Origin: Ctena decussata
Taxonomy: Eukaryota > Mollusca > Bivalvia > Lucinida > Lucinidae
NCBI GenBank assembly: GCA_963989385.1
Contig: OZ022501.1
Coordinates: 99,160,502 to 99,224,501, forward strand
DNA: 64,000 bases
Reading direction: 5' to 3'
The position numbers and the translations under genes were made by a program. Positions 31,730 through 42,560 of the stretch are shown here, one piece after another (the first letter of the stretch is position 1; the number at the start of each line of letters is the position of its first letter). Below the pieces are notes generated by a model, which saw nothing but the letters and a program-made list of their open reading frames with translations, did not search any database and was not told where the DNA came from.

Positions 31730-32935
31730 AAACTGCTGTTGTAGTTTTGCGCATCAAGTCAGCTTAATTCCTTTAGCTACTAGGTGCTTTAAGTTATAAA
31801 GAAGCAAAAACGTAGTTAGTTTATTTAGTTACCCGTAACACTGGTAATATCAAAGTTAAACTGTTTTAAAAAAAATAACAACAAAAATAAAAAACATTTA
31901 TAGTCAAATTGCCACGTAACTGAAGCGCAGTGAGAAATTGGGCATTATACTTGTAGCATAACACTATGCCTAAAATGACTACTCAGACCAACCTGCGCAT
32001 CAGCGTCTGTTAATTTAATTTTTTTTAAGTAAGAGACTGTTAATGCAAACAAGGAAGACTCCGATCAAACTGCGCGAATGCGCAGGCTGATCTTAGTCTG
32101 CATGTACGCTATAACGCCTGTTTCATAAACGAGCTGGCTCAACGATGCTTTTAACAACTTCCTATTATAGCCCATCACACCCGGAGTCGTGTTAATTTTT
32201 ATTATGATAAATGATATTATCTTTTTGACAGTATTGTGGTATCTAAATTAAACACCTTAGCGTACTGTTTCATCAACCAATGAAAACGGCTACATTAAGA
32301 TTCCCTTAAATCAACCGAAATATTTGGCCAACCCAAACGAGTTTATTATACCATCCTAAAAACAAAAAAGTTAATGATTCAATGCCGAGACTGCAGCCCA
32401 CAATTCGACTGCTACTATGAAGAGCCGTCTGTAACTTATCTGTGTGCACGCTGCTTGCTAAGGTAATTTTGACCCAATATTAAACGTAAGCATGGTATCC
32501 GGTATCGTCAATCTTAAAACCGAGTCCGGAAAAATGACAATTTAGTTAATGGTTATCAACAGAAAGTTAGAGGTGTATTTTATTTAAGAAATAGATCAGC
32601 TCTAGCAGTGAATTCACTCTTTGCAAAGAAGACGAGATAACGAGCGCGGAGCGCCAGTGACTGACCAACAGCCCTTCTCATCAATTCAATGCTAAGGCTA
32701 AACTATATCAACCTAACACTCAAAAACGCTGAAAAAGAGTCCTTTAATTCAAATTCACCCAGCCTCTCCGCCAGCGTGTTCCAGATTACGCCAAGAGTCT
32801 TCACTGTAACAGAGATAAATGTACGTTTTTTAAACGAGTTTATAAAGACAAAAAGCCCTTGTTAGAATATAGCTAAGCAATTATCTTCACTTGACTATCG
32901 TAGTCCATAAACTGCACGACTTTTTATTTACAGGT
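31730..32935. other. Upstream of the GPCR, no gene recognised
   Basis: 31975-32130 carries a very diverged relic of the hairpin MITE (ACCAACCTGCGCATC...CTCCGATCAAACTGCG...AGGCTGATCTTAGTCTG). The remainder is unassigned. Confidence 0.4.
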
Positions 32936-33181
32936 AAAACATCAGACGCACCAACAGCTGGACATGAGGACAACGGGGTCGACAACTTCCTATCAGCAAC
33001 TCCAGGAAATCATAGACCAAACATATGAGAAGGACATTCTAGTTGTACAAGGCGGGGGAGGGAGGGTTGGATTGCTAAAGTTGGAAAGGATGCACTGGCA
33101 GACTGGAAAAAGATGTTGACCCAACTGCAATGTGGAAACAAATGAGAGAGGTTTCAGACTCTTAGAATTTGCAACCTTTAA

Positions 33182-34043
33182 GGTGGTGATAATCACTGAT
33201 TTGGGACAAAGACAAAAATCTGCATAAAATACTCAAAATAACACAGATCTTTTCCAAACTTAGCAGATGCCTTCTTTATGTTGTTTCTCATAATTTAGAA
33301 TCCCAAAATGCAGCATTTGTTAAGGTTAAAAAGTGTTTTTATAAGAGAAGATCAAAGAGTAATTTTCTGCGAATAAATCTGAAAAAATAATATCGTTATT
33401 GAAAATAACTTAGTACTTAGAGTACCTTGTTGCATAATGGAGAGCGTCCTAGCAATTATTTTTTCAAACTCTTTCACACATTATCAGGCTGAGCAGATGA
33501 AAAAAGATGCAGTCTATGTCCAAATTTTTTTGTCAAAACACACAGGTGAGACAGGTAAGACTATTTTAACAAGGTTGAACAATTTCATCTACACACCACT
33601 GATCATGTCAGTAATGTATTATTTATATTGTAGGTGTTAACATAGGTATGCTTGCCTACCCTATATTTAATAAATGCGTCCAGTGTACATTTACTTTGTA
33701 CATGGTTGAATATTTGAGAAAAGGCTACCGTTTTAATCTGGTCTACATTACAATTTGAGAAAGAGTTGGAATAATAATAATTGCTAGCACGCTCTTCATT
33801 ATGCAATAATGCACCTTCAGCACTGCGTAAATTTTCAATAACGATATCATTTTTCAGATTTATTCGCAGAAAATTACCCTTTGATATTTCCTTGTAAAAA
33901 CACTTTTTTAAGCAGCATGTACATCTATTTTGTATTCTAAACTGTAAAGAACAACAAAAATAAGAAGTCTGCTAACTTTCAGGGAGATACAGAACTTTTT
34001 TATGGTTTTATGCAGATTTTTACATTTACCAAAAATCACCACC
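33182..34043. mobile_element. 862-bp TTAA-flanked foldback element
   Basis: GGTGGTGAT at the left and ATCACCACC at the right, flanked by TTAA (33178-33181, 34044-34047). Inverted arms extend about 350 bp with indels: for example TGCATAATGGAGAGCGTCCT near 33433 mirrors the segment near 33800, and CAGATTTATTCGCAGAAAAT near 33860 mirrors 33360-33385. The ~160-bp centre is unique. Excising it restores the interrupted LINE frame (..ATFN/NFVLTNTLGP), so the duplication is certain. Confidence 0.88.
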
Positions 34044-34696
34044 TTAACAACTTTGTACTGACAAATACCCTGGGCCCCAACAAACATTCCAGAAGCCAGA
34101 AGGTGGGCATGGCACAGCCCTGACAGGAAGTATCAAAATCAGATTGACTAAATCTTGGTGAGGAAGCGATGCCAATCTGGAGTTAACATCCATAGGACAA
34201 GACGCTTTCCTGGAGCAGACATAGGAAGCGACCATGACCTGGTGATGACGACCTTCCGAGTTGGTCTGAAGAAGGCCAGAAAGCCAACCCAACCAAGACT
34301 GAGGTTTGACCTTGAGAAGTTAAGAACCACCGATGTGACAGGCACGTTCCAAGCAACAATAGGTGGGAAATTTGCACCACTCATCAGTTTGAGGGATGAT
34401 GAAATAGAGAAGGAGAGCATGATTACCACCTTCAATACAGCAGTGACTGACACAGCCAGTGAGATACTTGGGAGAAAACGTCGCAAGAAAAAGCCCTGAG
34501 TCACCGGAGATGTTCTTCACCTCTATGATGAGAGAAGGGGTTTGAAGAAGAGGCGGTATGAAGAAGAAGGAGAAAGATACAGAAAAGCTAACAAGAAGAT
34601 TCAGATGGCCCTGTAGAAAGCAAAGGAAGCCTGGAAAGGTACTCAGTGCAAGGAGATTGAACCTTGTCTGAACAAAACAACAGCAAGAAAGCATAT

Positions 34697-34826
34697 GAAC
34701 CGCGACACGAGAAAACCAACAAAGTGGTTGTGCGCCCAGCGCAAACTCAAATCAGCCTGAGCCCAGTATGATCAGAATCTGCGCTTGGCGCACAACCACT
34801 TTGTTGGTTTTCTCGTGTCGCGGCTT
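34697..34826. mobile_element. Internally deleted hairpin MITE inside the broken LINE
   Basis: 130-bp derivative keeping both termini (GAACCGCGACACGAG / CTCGTGTCGCGGCTT), flanked by ATAT on both sides (34693-34696, 34827-34830). The interrupted LINE codons read GCA-TAT-CAA-CTA (AYQL) when one ATAT is removed, which proves the 4-bp duplication and the element ends. Confidence 0.93.
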
Positions 34827-35690
34827 ATATCAACTAGTAAAAGATCTAACTTCAGAGAGGCAGGGTAGATCCACAACTATCCAGGACGTCTGGAAAATGT
34901 CTAACAGAAGAACAAGAGAGTCTCAGCAGATGGACAGAATATTTGCTCGGAACTATACAACTATGAGCGTTATGGTGACAATACAGTTCTGCACTGCACT
35001 CAGCACCGAGAAGATCTAGAACTGATTCTCCAGGGGAAGTTAAGATTGCTGTAGCTGAACTGAAAAAGGAACAGTTTCAAGCTTCAAGTACCTTTGAGCA
35101 ATTGTCTTAGATGAAGGCTCAAAACCGGAGGTTCTCTCAAGCCACAAGGCACTGTAGCTCAGAAAAAGCCGAAGCCAATATGGAGAGATAGCAACATATT
35201 CTTAAATCAAAGGTGAAACTGATTTGCTCCCTTGTCCTGTCCATTTTTCTGTATGCCTGTCAGTCATGAACCTTGACAGCTAGGTTAGAGAAAAGAATGC
35301 AGGCCTTTGAGATGAGATGCTACCGAAGGTTACTAAACATTTTGTACAAGGACCATATAAACAACGAGGAGGTTCGCAGGAAGATCCAAGCAGCCATTGC
35401 AGATGATGACAAACTCTTAACCTTGATCAAGAAACGGAAACTGGTGTGGTTTGGTCACGTCTCAAGGCACCCCGGTTTAGCAAAGACAATTCTGCAGGGC
35501 ACAGAGAAGGGAAAGAGAAAGAGAGGTAGACAGAAGGAGAGGTTGGAAGACAATTTTAAGAAATGGGCAGAGATAGATTTTGCTAGCTCAACTATGGAAT
35601 CTGAAGACAGGTATAGAGTCATCTATGATGCCCCAATGACCTCACAAGGTTATGGTATAGTCTAGACTAAAACATCTTATGAGCAGATTC

Positions 35691-37570
35691 GGCGCTGAGC
35701 TTTGCTAGTGAGGCTGGATTGGAGGATTATTCAATCAGACACAATTACCGCCCACACAAAAAGAACAATGAAAGCATCACTTTGGACAATAAGAACAAAT
35801 TAATCGAAGAAAATGAACATCTGTTTTTGCCTACTTTTATTTTTTATTTCAAAACCGGCATATCAAAAAGCAGAGTGGACAGCAATACGCATTACATTGC
35901 TAGCAGACCACAGAAAAAAAAAATCAAAAAAAAAAATCAGAGAAGACATATGATGAATCGGAGATGAGAACTCGACAGAAACAACAAATCGCGACACCTG
36001 GAAATCCCTAGGGTGTCAAACAAAACCATTGAAATACCGGAGCAAAGAAAACCCACCAGTTGAAACCCGACTGACCAAGCAACAGACAAGGTAAGCTCCG
36101 GCCCCAGCCAAAATAAATAGGTTTGGAGTTCATTCTAATTTTAGTTAACTTCGTCGAATTCGTTTTAACTACAGTCAGGAGTCAAATGTCTTTTCCCCAA
36201 ACTGTATTTTGCATTTGCAAGTGTGCGGGGATTTTTTTTTTTGCTGTTTCAATACTGCTGACTGTATGATGTTAGTTCGTTGCCGTCAGGCAACGTCTGA
36301 CCTTACTATTGACCCATATTTTACGCCATTCCATTGGCCGGTATAATAAACAGATCGGCCCGTCGCCAGTTGTATTGGACTAGACACACAGCTTTTTCCG
36401 AAAGTTGACGGAAAATAAAAGACGGAGGACTGACTAGTTGGTCTTTAAGAACACTGGCACTTGAGTTCCAAAGAGATTGTAAATTGTCCGACTTATTCCT
36501 TTAAAAGCGAATACACAGTTCCGAGCCACACCCAGAATGTCACACAAAATCACATGATATCGTATACCTGGCCAATGCAACGACAACTTAGCACGTGACA
36601 TAGTCTCACAAACAAATCGCACGTGGTCAATACCAACAGAAGTCCGTGATTTTACCTTTCAGTTAATGAAGGGATGCATACCTGTTTAAAGAAAACAAAC
36701 TAACACCACTTTTGATAAATTTTACCCTGCTTTGCAAGAACAGAACGCATCGGAACCGCATGATGCGCCAACTGCCATGTGTAGGCCAAGAGGAGGCTGA
36801 TTCTTCGCCATAGATCGCCAACATTTAGCAGGCACTTGCATTTGTCATTTGTTTTTCCGCCATCTTTGTGTAAGCTTGTGAGACGTAGTAACAGTAACTA
36901 AGCAGGCGGAGCTTAGCAGCTATTCTCGGAACTGTGTATACTCAAATGTGTCCATATGTAAACTTTAGATATGTGTACATTGACTGTGAAGACACATTTG
37001 TGTAGTGTACGTTTAAATGATTTGAGTATATACCACGTGGTATATACACTTCGAAACTCAAATGCCAGTTCGGGTATCGCTTATTTGTGGGTTATCAAGG
37101 AGGGGGGAGGGGGTGGGGGTGGACGGTTACGGCCCGGTTGATAACGGGGAAATGTCGAACACGTAAGTAACCTAACCACACTGTTTCTGTGCAAGCCTCA
37201 CAGAGGCAGTCTACCACTACTGAGTGCACATTCCTTCGCTCTGAACTGACTGCTGTTCTTATAAAAATCAACGGAAGAGAGGGAGATGTCTCCACGAAAG
37301 AACGTAACGGATGCAAGGATCAAGCATTCGCAGCCGGGACACGCTCCTGACCGAGGTACGGAGCCCAGCAATTTATAACTTAATATTTCTCTGGCAACGT
37401 TTATCTTTTTTAAAGATATTTCTTGTTTTTATATGATTAGAAAGAGAAATACTTTTACATCTAATAAGTTTTTATTTGAAGTCAAGTTTTTGTTCTTTTT
37501 GAAATATACTTTCAAAGGCCATACCATTTTTTCTGAAGTAAATTTTGAACGACGTTACCATTGATGTATA
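35691..37570. other. No gene recognised
   Basis: Includes A-rich tracts (35910-35935) and a partial palindrome around GTATATACCACGTGGTATATAC (37024-37046). Open frames are short and unsupported. Confidence 0.35.
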
Positions 37571-37654
37571 TAGAATATGTTCTATAAAAGGGTTATCCTT
37601 TGGAAACAAGGATCACACCAAAGAACTGAAAAATGTCGAGTGTACAAGTTTTCT

Positions 37655-37700
37655 GGGCCAGACTAGCTAGTTTCGGCCAATTAGGCCTCATCAGTGACCC
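37655..37700 (-). ncRNA. Type I hammerhead ribozyme, unit 1
   Basis: Minus strand: stem I strand GGGUCA, core CUGAUGA, stem II GGCC-UAAUU-GGCC, core GAAA, stem III ACUA-GC-UAGU (A15.1 and U16.1 included), cleavage nucleotide C after GU (site GUC), then UGGCCC closing stem I (six pairs, one G-U). Predicted cut between 37661 and 37660. All invariant core nucleotides are present. The two-nucleotide stem III loop implies action in cis within a dimer or concatemer. Confidence 0.93.
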
Positions 37701-37915
37701 TCAAATATTTTTAAAGTTATACAATGGAATCAATGATTCCAAAGGACTAGAAAATAAAATCTACACTAGGATGAAGGGCAGGGAGACTTTTTACGGTGAC
37801 CACACAGTCCCAATCACCAGCTGTAGTGAAGTTCAATATGTTCTATAAAAGGGTTATCCTTTGGAAGCAAGGATCACACCAAAGAACTGAAAAATGTCGA
37901 GTGTACAAGTTTTCT

Positions 37916-37961
37916 GGGCCAGACTAGCTAGTTTCGGCCAATTAGGCCTCATCAGTGACCC
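37916..37961 (-). ncRNA. Type I hammerhead ribozyme, unit 2
   Basis: Identical core, stems II and III and stem I to unit 1. Predicted cut between 37922 and 37921. In a B-type unit: the sequence just 5' of stem I on the RNA differs from A units by a 10-bp deletion. Confidence 0.93.
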
Positions 37962-38166
37962 TCAAGTTAATACAATGGAATCAATGATTCCAAAGGACTA
38001 GAAAATAAAATCTACACTATGATGAAGGGCAGGGAGACTTTTTACGGTGACCACACAGTCCCAATCACCAGCTGTAGTGAAGTTCAATATGTTCTATAAA
38101 AGGGTTATCCTTTGGAAGCAAGGATCACACCAAAGAACTGAAAAATGTCGAGTGTACAAGTTTTCT

Positions 38167-38212
38167 GGGCCAGACTAGCTAGTTTCGGCCAATTAGGCCT
38201 CATCAGTGACCC
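38167..38212 (-). ncRNA. Type I hammerhead ribozyme, unit 3
   Basis: Same 46-nt motif. Predicted cut between 38173 and 38172, 251 nt from the previous site. Confidence 0.93.
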
Positions 38213-38427
38213 TCAAATATTTTTAAAGTTATACAATGGAATCAATGATTCCAAAGGACTAGAAAATAAAATCTACACTAGGATGAAGGGCAGGGAGACT
38301 TTTTACGGTGACCACACAGTCCCAATCACCAGCTGTAGTGAAGTTCAATATGTTCTATAAAAGGGTTATCCTTTGGAAGCAAGGATCACACCAAAGAACT
38401 GAAAAATGTCGAGTGTACAAGTTTTCT

Positions 38428-38473
38428 GGGCCAGACTAGCTAGTTTCGGCCAATTAGGCCTCATCAGTGACCC
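38428..38473 (-). ncRNA. Type I hammerhead ribozyme, unit 4
   Basis: Same 46-nt motif. Predicted cut between 38434 and 38433, 261 nt from the previous site. Confidence 0.93.
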
Positions 38474-38678
38474 TCAAGTTAATACAATGGAATCAATGAT
38501 TCCAAAGGACTAGAAAATAAAATCTACACTATGATGAAGGGCAGGGAGACTTTTTACGGTGACCACACAGTCCCAATCACCAGCTGTAGTGAAGTTCAAT
38601 ATGTTCTATAAAAGGGTTATCCTTTGGAAGCAAGGATCACACCAAAGAACTGAAAAATGTCGAGTGTACAAGTTTTCT

Positions 38679-38724
38679 GGGCCAGACTAGCTAGTTTCGG
38701 CCAATTAGGCCTCATCAGTGACCC
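38679..38724 (-). ncRNA. Type I hammerhead ribozyme, unit 5
   Basis: Same 46-nt motif. Predicted cut between 38685 and 38684. The array ends 86 bp further on the plus strand, so this unit is partial. Confidence 0.93.
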
Positions 38725-38810
38725 TCAAATATTTTTAAAGTTATACAATGGAATCAATGATTCCAAAGGACTAGAAAATAAAATCTACACTAGGATGAAG
38801 GGCAGGGAGA

Positions 38811-39788
38811 AAACTGCATTTGTGAAAATTACATTTAGAGTTCAAACATAGTTCAATTATAATTATAAGAAGGTATAGAGCAAGCTAAAATTTAGTTGTA
38901 TATTTTAGAAATCTTTTAAGGCTTTAAGCATGCAAACATTATTATGAATGTTAAATACAATCCTCACAGTAAAATTCCTTGCACACTTGCATATGCACTA
39001 TAGGCAATGGGAAATAAATTTTGAGGAAAGCCTTTTTACACTTGACTATAGTTGTTACATATTATTCAGTCGAAAAGTGATTCTTTAATATTAAAAGCAT
39101 ATTCAAAGCAAGTGAACAACGATTTAAATGATAAAAAATCTGTGCGCCCAATTTGTTAAGAATTTATTGTGTGAGTAGGATTTCCTCATATTTTGAAATA
39201 TCATTATACCTTTATCTCTTCAGATTAAAACTAGACTTACAAAAAGATACACTTCATTTGGTAACAAACGTACATGACATCTGAGGACGGGATGAAAAAA
39301 AAAAACTAAAACTTCTTAAAAAAAGAAAAAAAAAAGACTTTAAGCTTGAGTTTCATTTTGAAACTTTACATAATAAAAATCATAGGCAAACCTAACTACT
39401 TTCAGAATAAGTGCTCACAGACTAGGAACGGAAAGTGGTAGGTAGTAATGGGAGAGGGTGAAGAACGGTATTTAAATACTTGTAAATTACATTTGATTGA
39501 AAATGAAATACATTTTCTTTGTGAATGTAAAAAAAATATTATACTCTAAGATTAAAATTGTATGACAATATTAAATGCACAACATTTATTCCAAGTGATA
39601 ATTCTGAGAAATTGTTTATAATTTTGATGACCGGTGATGATTACAATGTTTTAAGAGATGTTGGCATATTGTCACATAACTTAATTATGTTAAACTAGTC
39701 TTTAGCTTCAAACTATATACCTTTTTCATTTTTTCATCAACGCGTATGGTTAAAATGTTCGTCAGTGTTCATGTTTAAACTTGTATTA
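38811..39788. other. AT-rich, no gene recognised
   Basis: A-rich runs near 39295-39335. Nothing coding. Confidence 0.35.
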
Positions 39789-40031
39789 AAGCCGCAACTC
39801 CACAAAACCAACAAAGTGGCATGTGCGCCCAGCGAAGACTCGTTGCAGACTGGGCATCAGACCAATCTGACCAGAGTCTTTTCTGTTACGCGGCACCTGA
39901 AGGGTAGCAAAGGGTCTAAACTAGCTCCATGTGGACAGCGAAGACTCTTATCAGACTGGGCGGAAGCCCAGGCTGATCAGAGTCTTCACTGGTGCACATG
40001 CCACTTTGTTGGATTTTTCATATCGCGGCTC
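39789..40031. mobile_element. Diverged hairpin MITE
   Basis: Carries AAGCCGCAACTCCACAAAAC at the left and TATCGCGGCTC at the right. The arms use GTGGCATGTGCGCCCAGCGA, a subfamily variant (GCATGTGC instead of GTTGTGCG) also seen at 56635 and 57517. Confidence 0.85.
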
Positions 40032-40427
40032 ATTTGTTTTGTGTGAATAGTTACTTTTTATCTGCCTTTAACCCGGTAAACGGCTATACTTGTGCAATAA
40101 ATTCTATTTTTTTTTTATTCTGTTGTATTCTATTCTATTCATATGATTTCCACATATCCATTGGCGGATTATCTTTTTAGAAAAGCCAATTAGTTTGGCT
40201 TGCCGAAAATTAAGCAAGACAGCTTCTCTTGATTTGGCACGCCCTAAACCAAACAGATAAAAATGCATCAGAATGCGGGGATATACGGACTGATCAGGTA
40301 ATTTCTAGCATGTTTCGAACGGAGAAAACTCGAATCAGTCTGCGTGAAGGCGTCGGTTGAACTGAGCGCTTGCTGTTCGCAGAACAACTGCAAGCAAGCA
40401 CCTAAGGGATAATCAAATGTGCTTGCA

Positions 40428-41120
40428 TAGGACAGGTGCTTGCTTAATACGGGTACATTTCAATGTATTTGCCTTTATCGGAAACTGAATGCATGCTTGC
40501 TTAATACAAGATGTTCGCTAAGACAGGTTTTACTGTTTGTGATAGTGTGTAGCAGCTATAAGAAACATGCTCGCGATGTCGCGTGGTATTTGCCTGGGTG
40601 CTTGCTTAGGATAGGTACATGTCAATATATTTGCCTTTATCGGAAACTGAATACATGTTTGCTTAATACAGGTTGTTCGCTTAGACAGGTTTTACTGTTT
40701 GAGATAATGTGAAGTAGCTATAAGAAACATGCTCGCGATGTCGCATGGTATCAGCCCGGGTGCATGCTTAGGGTTGGTGCTTGCTTAATACAGGTACATG
40801 ACAATATATTTGCCTTTATCGGAAACTAAATACATGTTTGCTTAATACAGGTTGTTCGCTTAGACAGTTTTTGCTGTTTGTGATAATGTGAAATAGCTTT
40901 AAGACACATGCTAGCGATGTCACATGGTATCAGCCCGGGTGCATGCTTAGGGTAGGTGCTTGCTTAATACAGGTACATGACAATATATTTGCCTTTATCG
41001 GAAACTGAATACATGTTTGCTTAATACAGGTTGTTCGCTTAGACAGGTTTTACTGTTTGTGATAATGTGAAGTAGCTTTAAGAAACATGCTCGCGATGTC
41101 GCGTTGTACCAGTCCGGGTA
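40428..41120. repeat. Four-unit tandem repeat, 162-179 bp
   Basis: GCCTTTATCGGAAACTGAAT occurs at 40471, 40633, 40812 (variant) and 40991. Each unit also has GGTGCTTGCTTAATACAGG, TTGTTCGCTTAGACAGG and CATGCTCGCGATGTCGC. No ribozyme core or coding potential found. Confidence 0.85.
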
Positions 41121-41368
41121 GGTCCGATTGTGGTCGAGGGCCAATATGGAGCTGTCGGATCGTATACCATACCTGCCTTCTAGCAAGCTCAAGGTGTCGT
41201 CATGCACAACTAAATATTTAACAGCTTTAAGAATCCATGATTTGGATAGCATTTACGGTGTTATAATAAAACAGCGTTGTACTAAAGCTGTTCTGTATAT
41301 CTTTTCTCCTGTCGCGGCTCACTGGTTCTGAGCTACACCTGATTTCTTGTGTCATAAAACATCCTTTT

Positions 41369-41584
41369 GAGCCGCGACACGAGAAAACCAACAAAGTGGT
41401 TGTGCGCCCAGAGCAGACTCAGATCAGCCTGGGCATCCACCTAGTCCGACCAGACTCTTCGCTGAGCGCTTGAAGGAAAGCTAGGGGTCTAAGCTACCTC
41501 CATGCGGACAGCGAAGATGCCCAGGCTGATCTGAATCTGCGCTGGACGTACAGCCCATTTGTTGGTTTTCTCGTGTCGCGGCTC
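41369..41584. mobile_element. Hairpin MITE with a central deletion
   Basis: Both termini near consensus; part of the right arm around AGCGAAGA-TGCCCAGG is deleted. A bare right terminus (TGTCGCGGCTCACTGG) also lies at 41312. Confidence 0.88.
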
Positions 41585-42342
41585 AATTTTTTAATAGTTC
41601 GTATCCGCTTTTGGTTAAAAGAATATTAAACAATATCATACTTTATGATCTATGGGTAGATTCTTGCTTAATGGGGCGACTCCAATACCCAAGGCCATAT
41701 CAGTTTCATCCGTAACTGCTTAACGCTTCGTAACATTGTATCTTTTAAACTAAATGCATAGATACGTTTAATTTTGCAATTTCAAATACTTGAGTGTAGT
41801 CCGGTTGGCCAGATTTATCTCACTTTTTTCGGCCAAGAGATTGCCTTTTTCCAAATCGCGAGAAATAAGATTTATTTGATACAATTTCATCAGATAAATT
41901 ACCTTAGCATTCATGCTCTTAAATTGCAAAGGACTTCTATACTTAAGGCGAAGATTTTCCCCATTAGACCGACAGGACAGGCTCGACTTTTCAAAAGTGC
42001 AAAGTGTATATATTTTTCTTAGCAGGGCATCCACAAATATGTAAACCGAATGAAATTAGAACATATGTGACTCAGACTCGAATACATGGGGAGATAACCA
42101 AGGCTGAACTTACCTACCCAAGGTTTTCTAATACCTCATTTTTTGAGGTGATAAAATGTTGAAATCAGTCAATCATTCCAAAAGTTTTTGTCATAAGTGC
42201 ATGCTAAACACATGCATATCACAATACAAAGCAACGATTTTCTTCATGTTACGCCTGACTGGCATTCACACTTGCAAAACCAAAAATACACTTCCGGTCA
42301 AAACGGCCAAAAGAGAACGCTTCACTATAATTAAAATACAAG
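41585..42342. other. No gene recognised
   Basis: Overlapping open frames on both strands at 41768-42034 mirror each other and have no domain. Confidence 0.35.
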
Positions 42343-42452
42343 TACTGTCCCCCCTGTGACCCAGCATTTCCTTTATGCAGCAGACTTGTATATGACAAGT
42401 ACACAAATATAAGTGGGAAGCTGGGTCACGGGGGGGGGGGACGATACTCAGT
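42343..42452. repeat. Inverted-repeat element with GTGACCCAGC arms
   Basis: AGTACTGTCCCCCCTGTGAC and CCAGC on the left, CTGGGTCACGGGGGGGG and ACGATACT on the right, about 55 bp between. The G tract is expanded on the right. Confidence 0.65.
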
Positions 42453-42499
42453 AAGCCAAAGTAGAAGAATGGTCAAAAGTAGCACCTTGATCTAATTCT

Positions 42500-42560
42500 T
42501 AAAGGATTTATTGTGTACGATGACCTTGAAATGCGGTCAAGGTCACACATTTGATCAAAA
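42500..42560. repeat. Isolated TGACCTTGA...TCAAGGTCA inverted pair
   Basis: GATGACCTTGAAATGCGGTC then AAGGTCACAC; a single unit resembling the arrays at 3.3-4.3 and 10-11 kb. Confidence 0.5.

Larger units (their letters stand above)
32940..35690 (+). pseudogene. Broken LINE with RT deleted and two nested insertions
   Basis: Endonuclease coding begins near 32940 (QQLQEIIDQTYEKDILVVQG in pieces), is interrupted at 33182-34043 by a foldback element, and resumes with NTLGP, GADIGSDHDLVMTTFRVGLK and a linker to about 34690. There it is interrupted again (34697-34826), then continues YQLVKDLTSERQGRSTTIQD. The reverse-transcriptase core is absent: AVAELKKE (near 35050) passes almost directly to a segment that normally follows the RT (KYLG region), then SIFLYACQS, LEKRMQAFEMRCYRRLLNIL, FGHVSRH and GKRKRGRQKERLEDN to 35665. 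Several stops and frameshifts. It is a RTE/CR1-like mollusc element type by its protein words (recognition from memory of the family). Confidence 0.85.
37574..38810 (-). mobile_element. Retrozyme-like tandem array with five hammerhead ribozymes
   Basis: Five units, alternating 261 and 251 bp between cleavage sites (A-B-A-B-A). A-type units contain CTCAAATATTTTTAAAG and CACTAGGATG; B-type units have CTCAAGTTAATAC and CACTATGATG. Each unit has a complete type I hammerhead on the minus strand. On the plus strand each has TATAAAAG ~45-50 bp before an ATG, but the resulting short frame breaks in the B units and is not considered coding. Tandem units of 170-400 bp with type I hammerheads are the defining layout of small metazoan retrozymes, which yield circular RNAs (established knowledge); assignment here is by motif. 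Edges: AATATGTTCTATAAAAG at 37574 and GGCAGGGAGA at 38810. Confidence 0.9.

Noticed and set aside
34148..34694. Overlapping minus-strand frames of 118-124 codons
   Set aside because: They are antisense to the recognisable LINE endonuclease/linker and overlap each other in different frames.
37633..38851. Repeated 71-codon frame beginning MSSVQVFWARLASFGQ with a TATAAAAG upstream
   Set aside because: It lies antisense to the hammerhead ribozyme, is broken in the alternate B units, and its conservation is explained by the array. No independent coding evidence.
40428..41120. CRISPR-like or ribozyme array
   Set aside because: The context is eukaryotic and units are 162-179 bp with no short-repeat/unique-spacer pattern. 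No CUGANGA...GAAA core on either strand.
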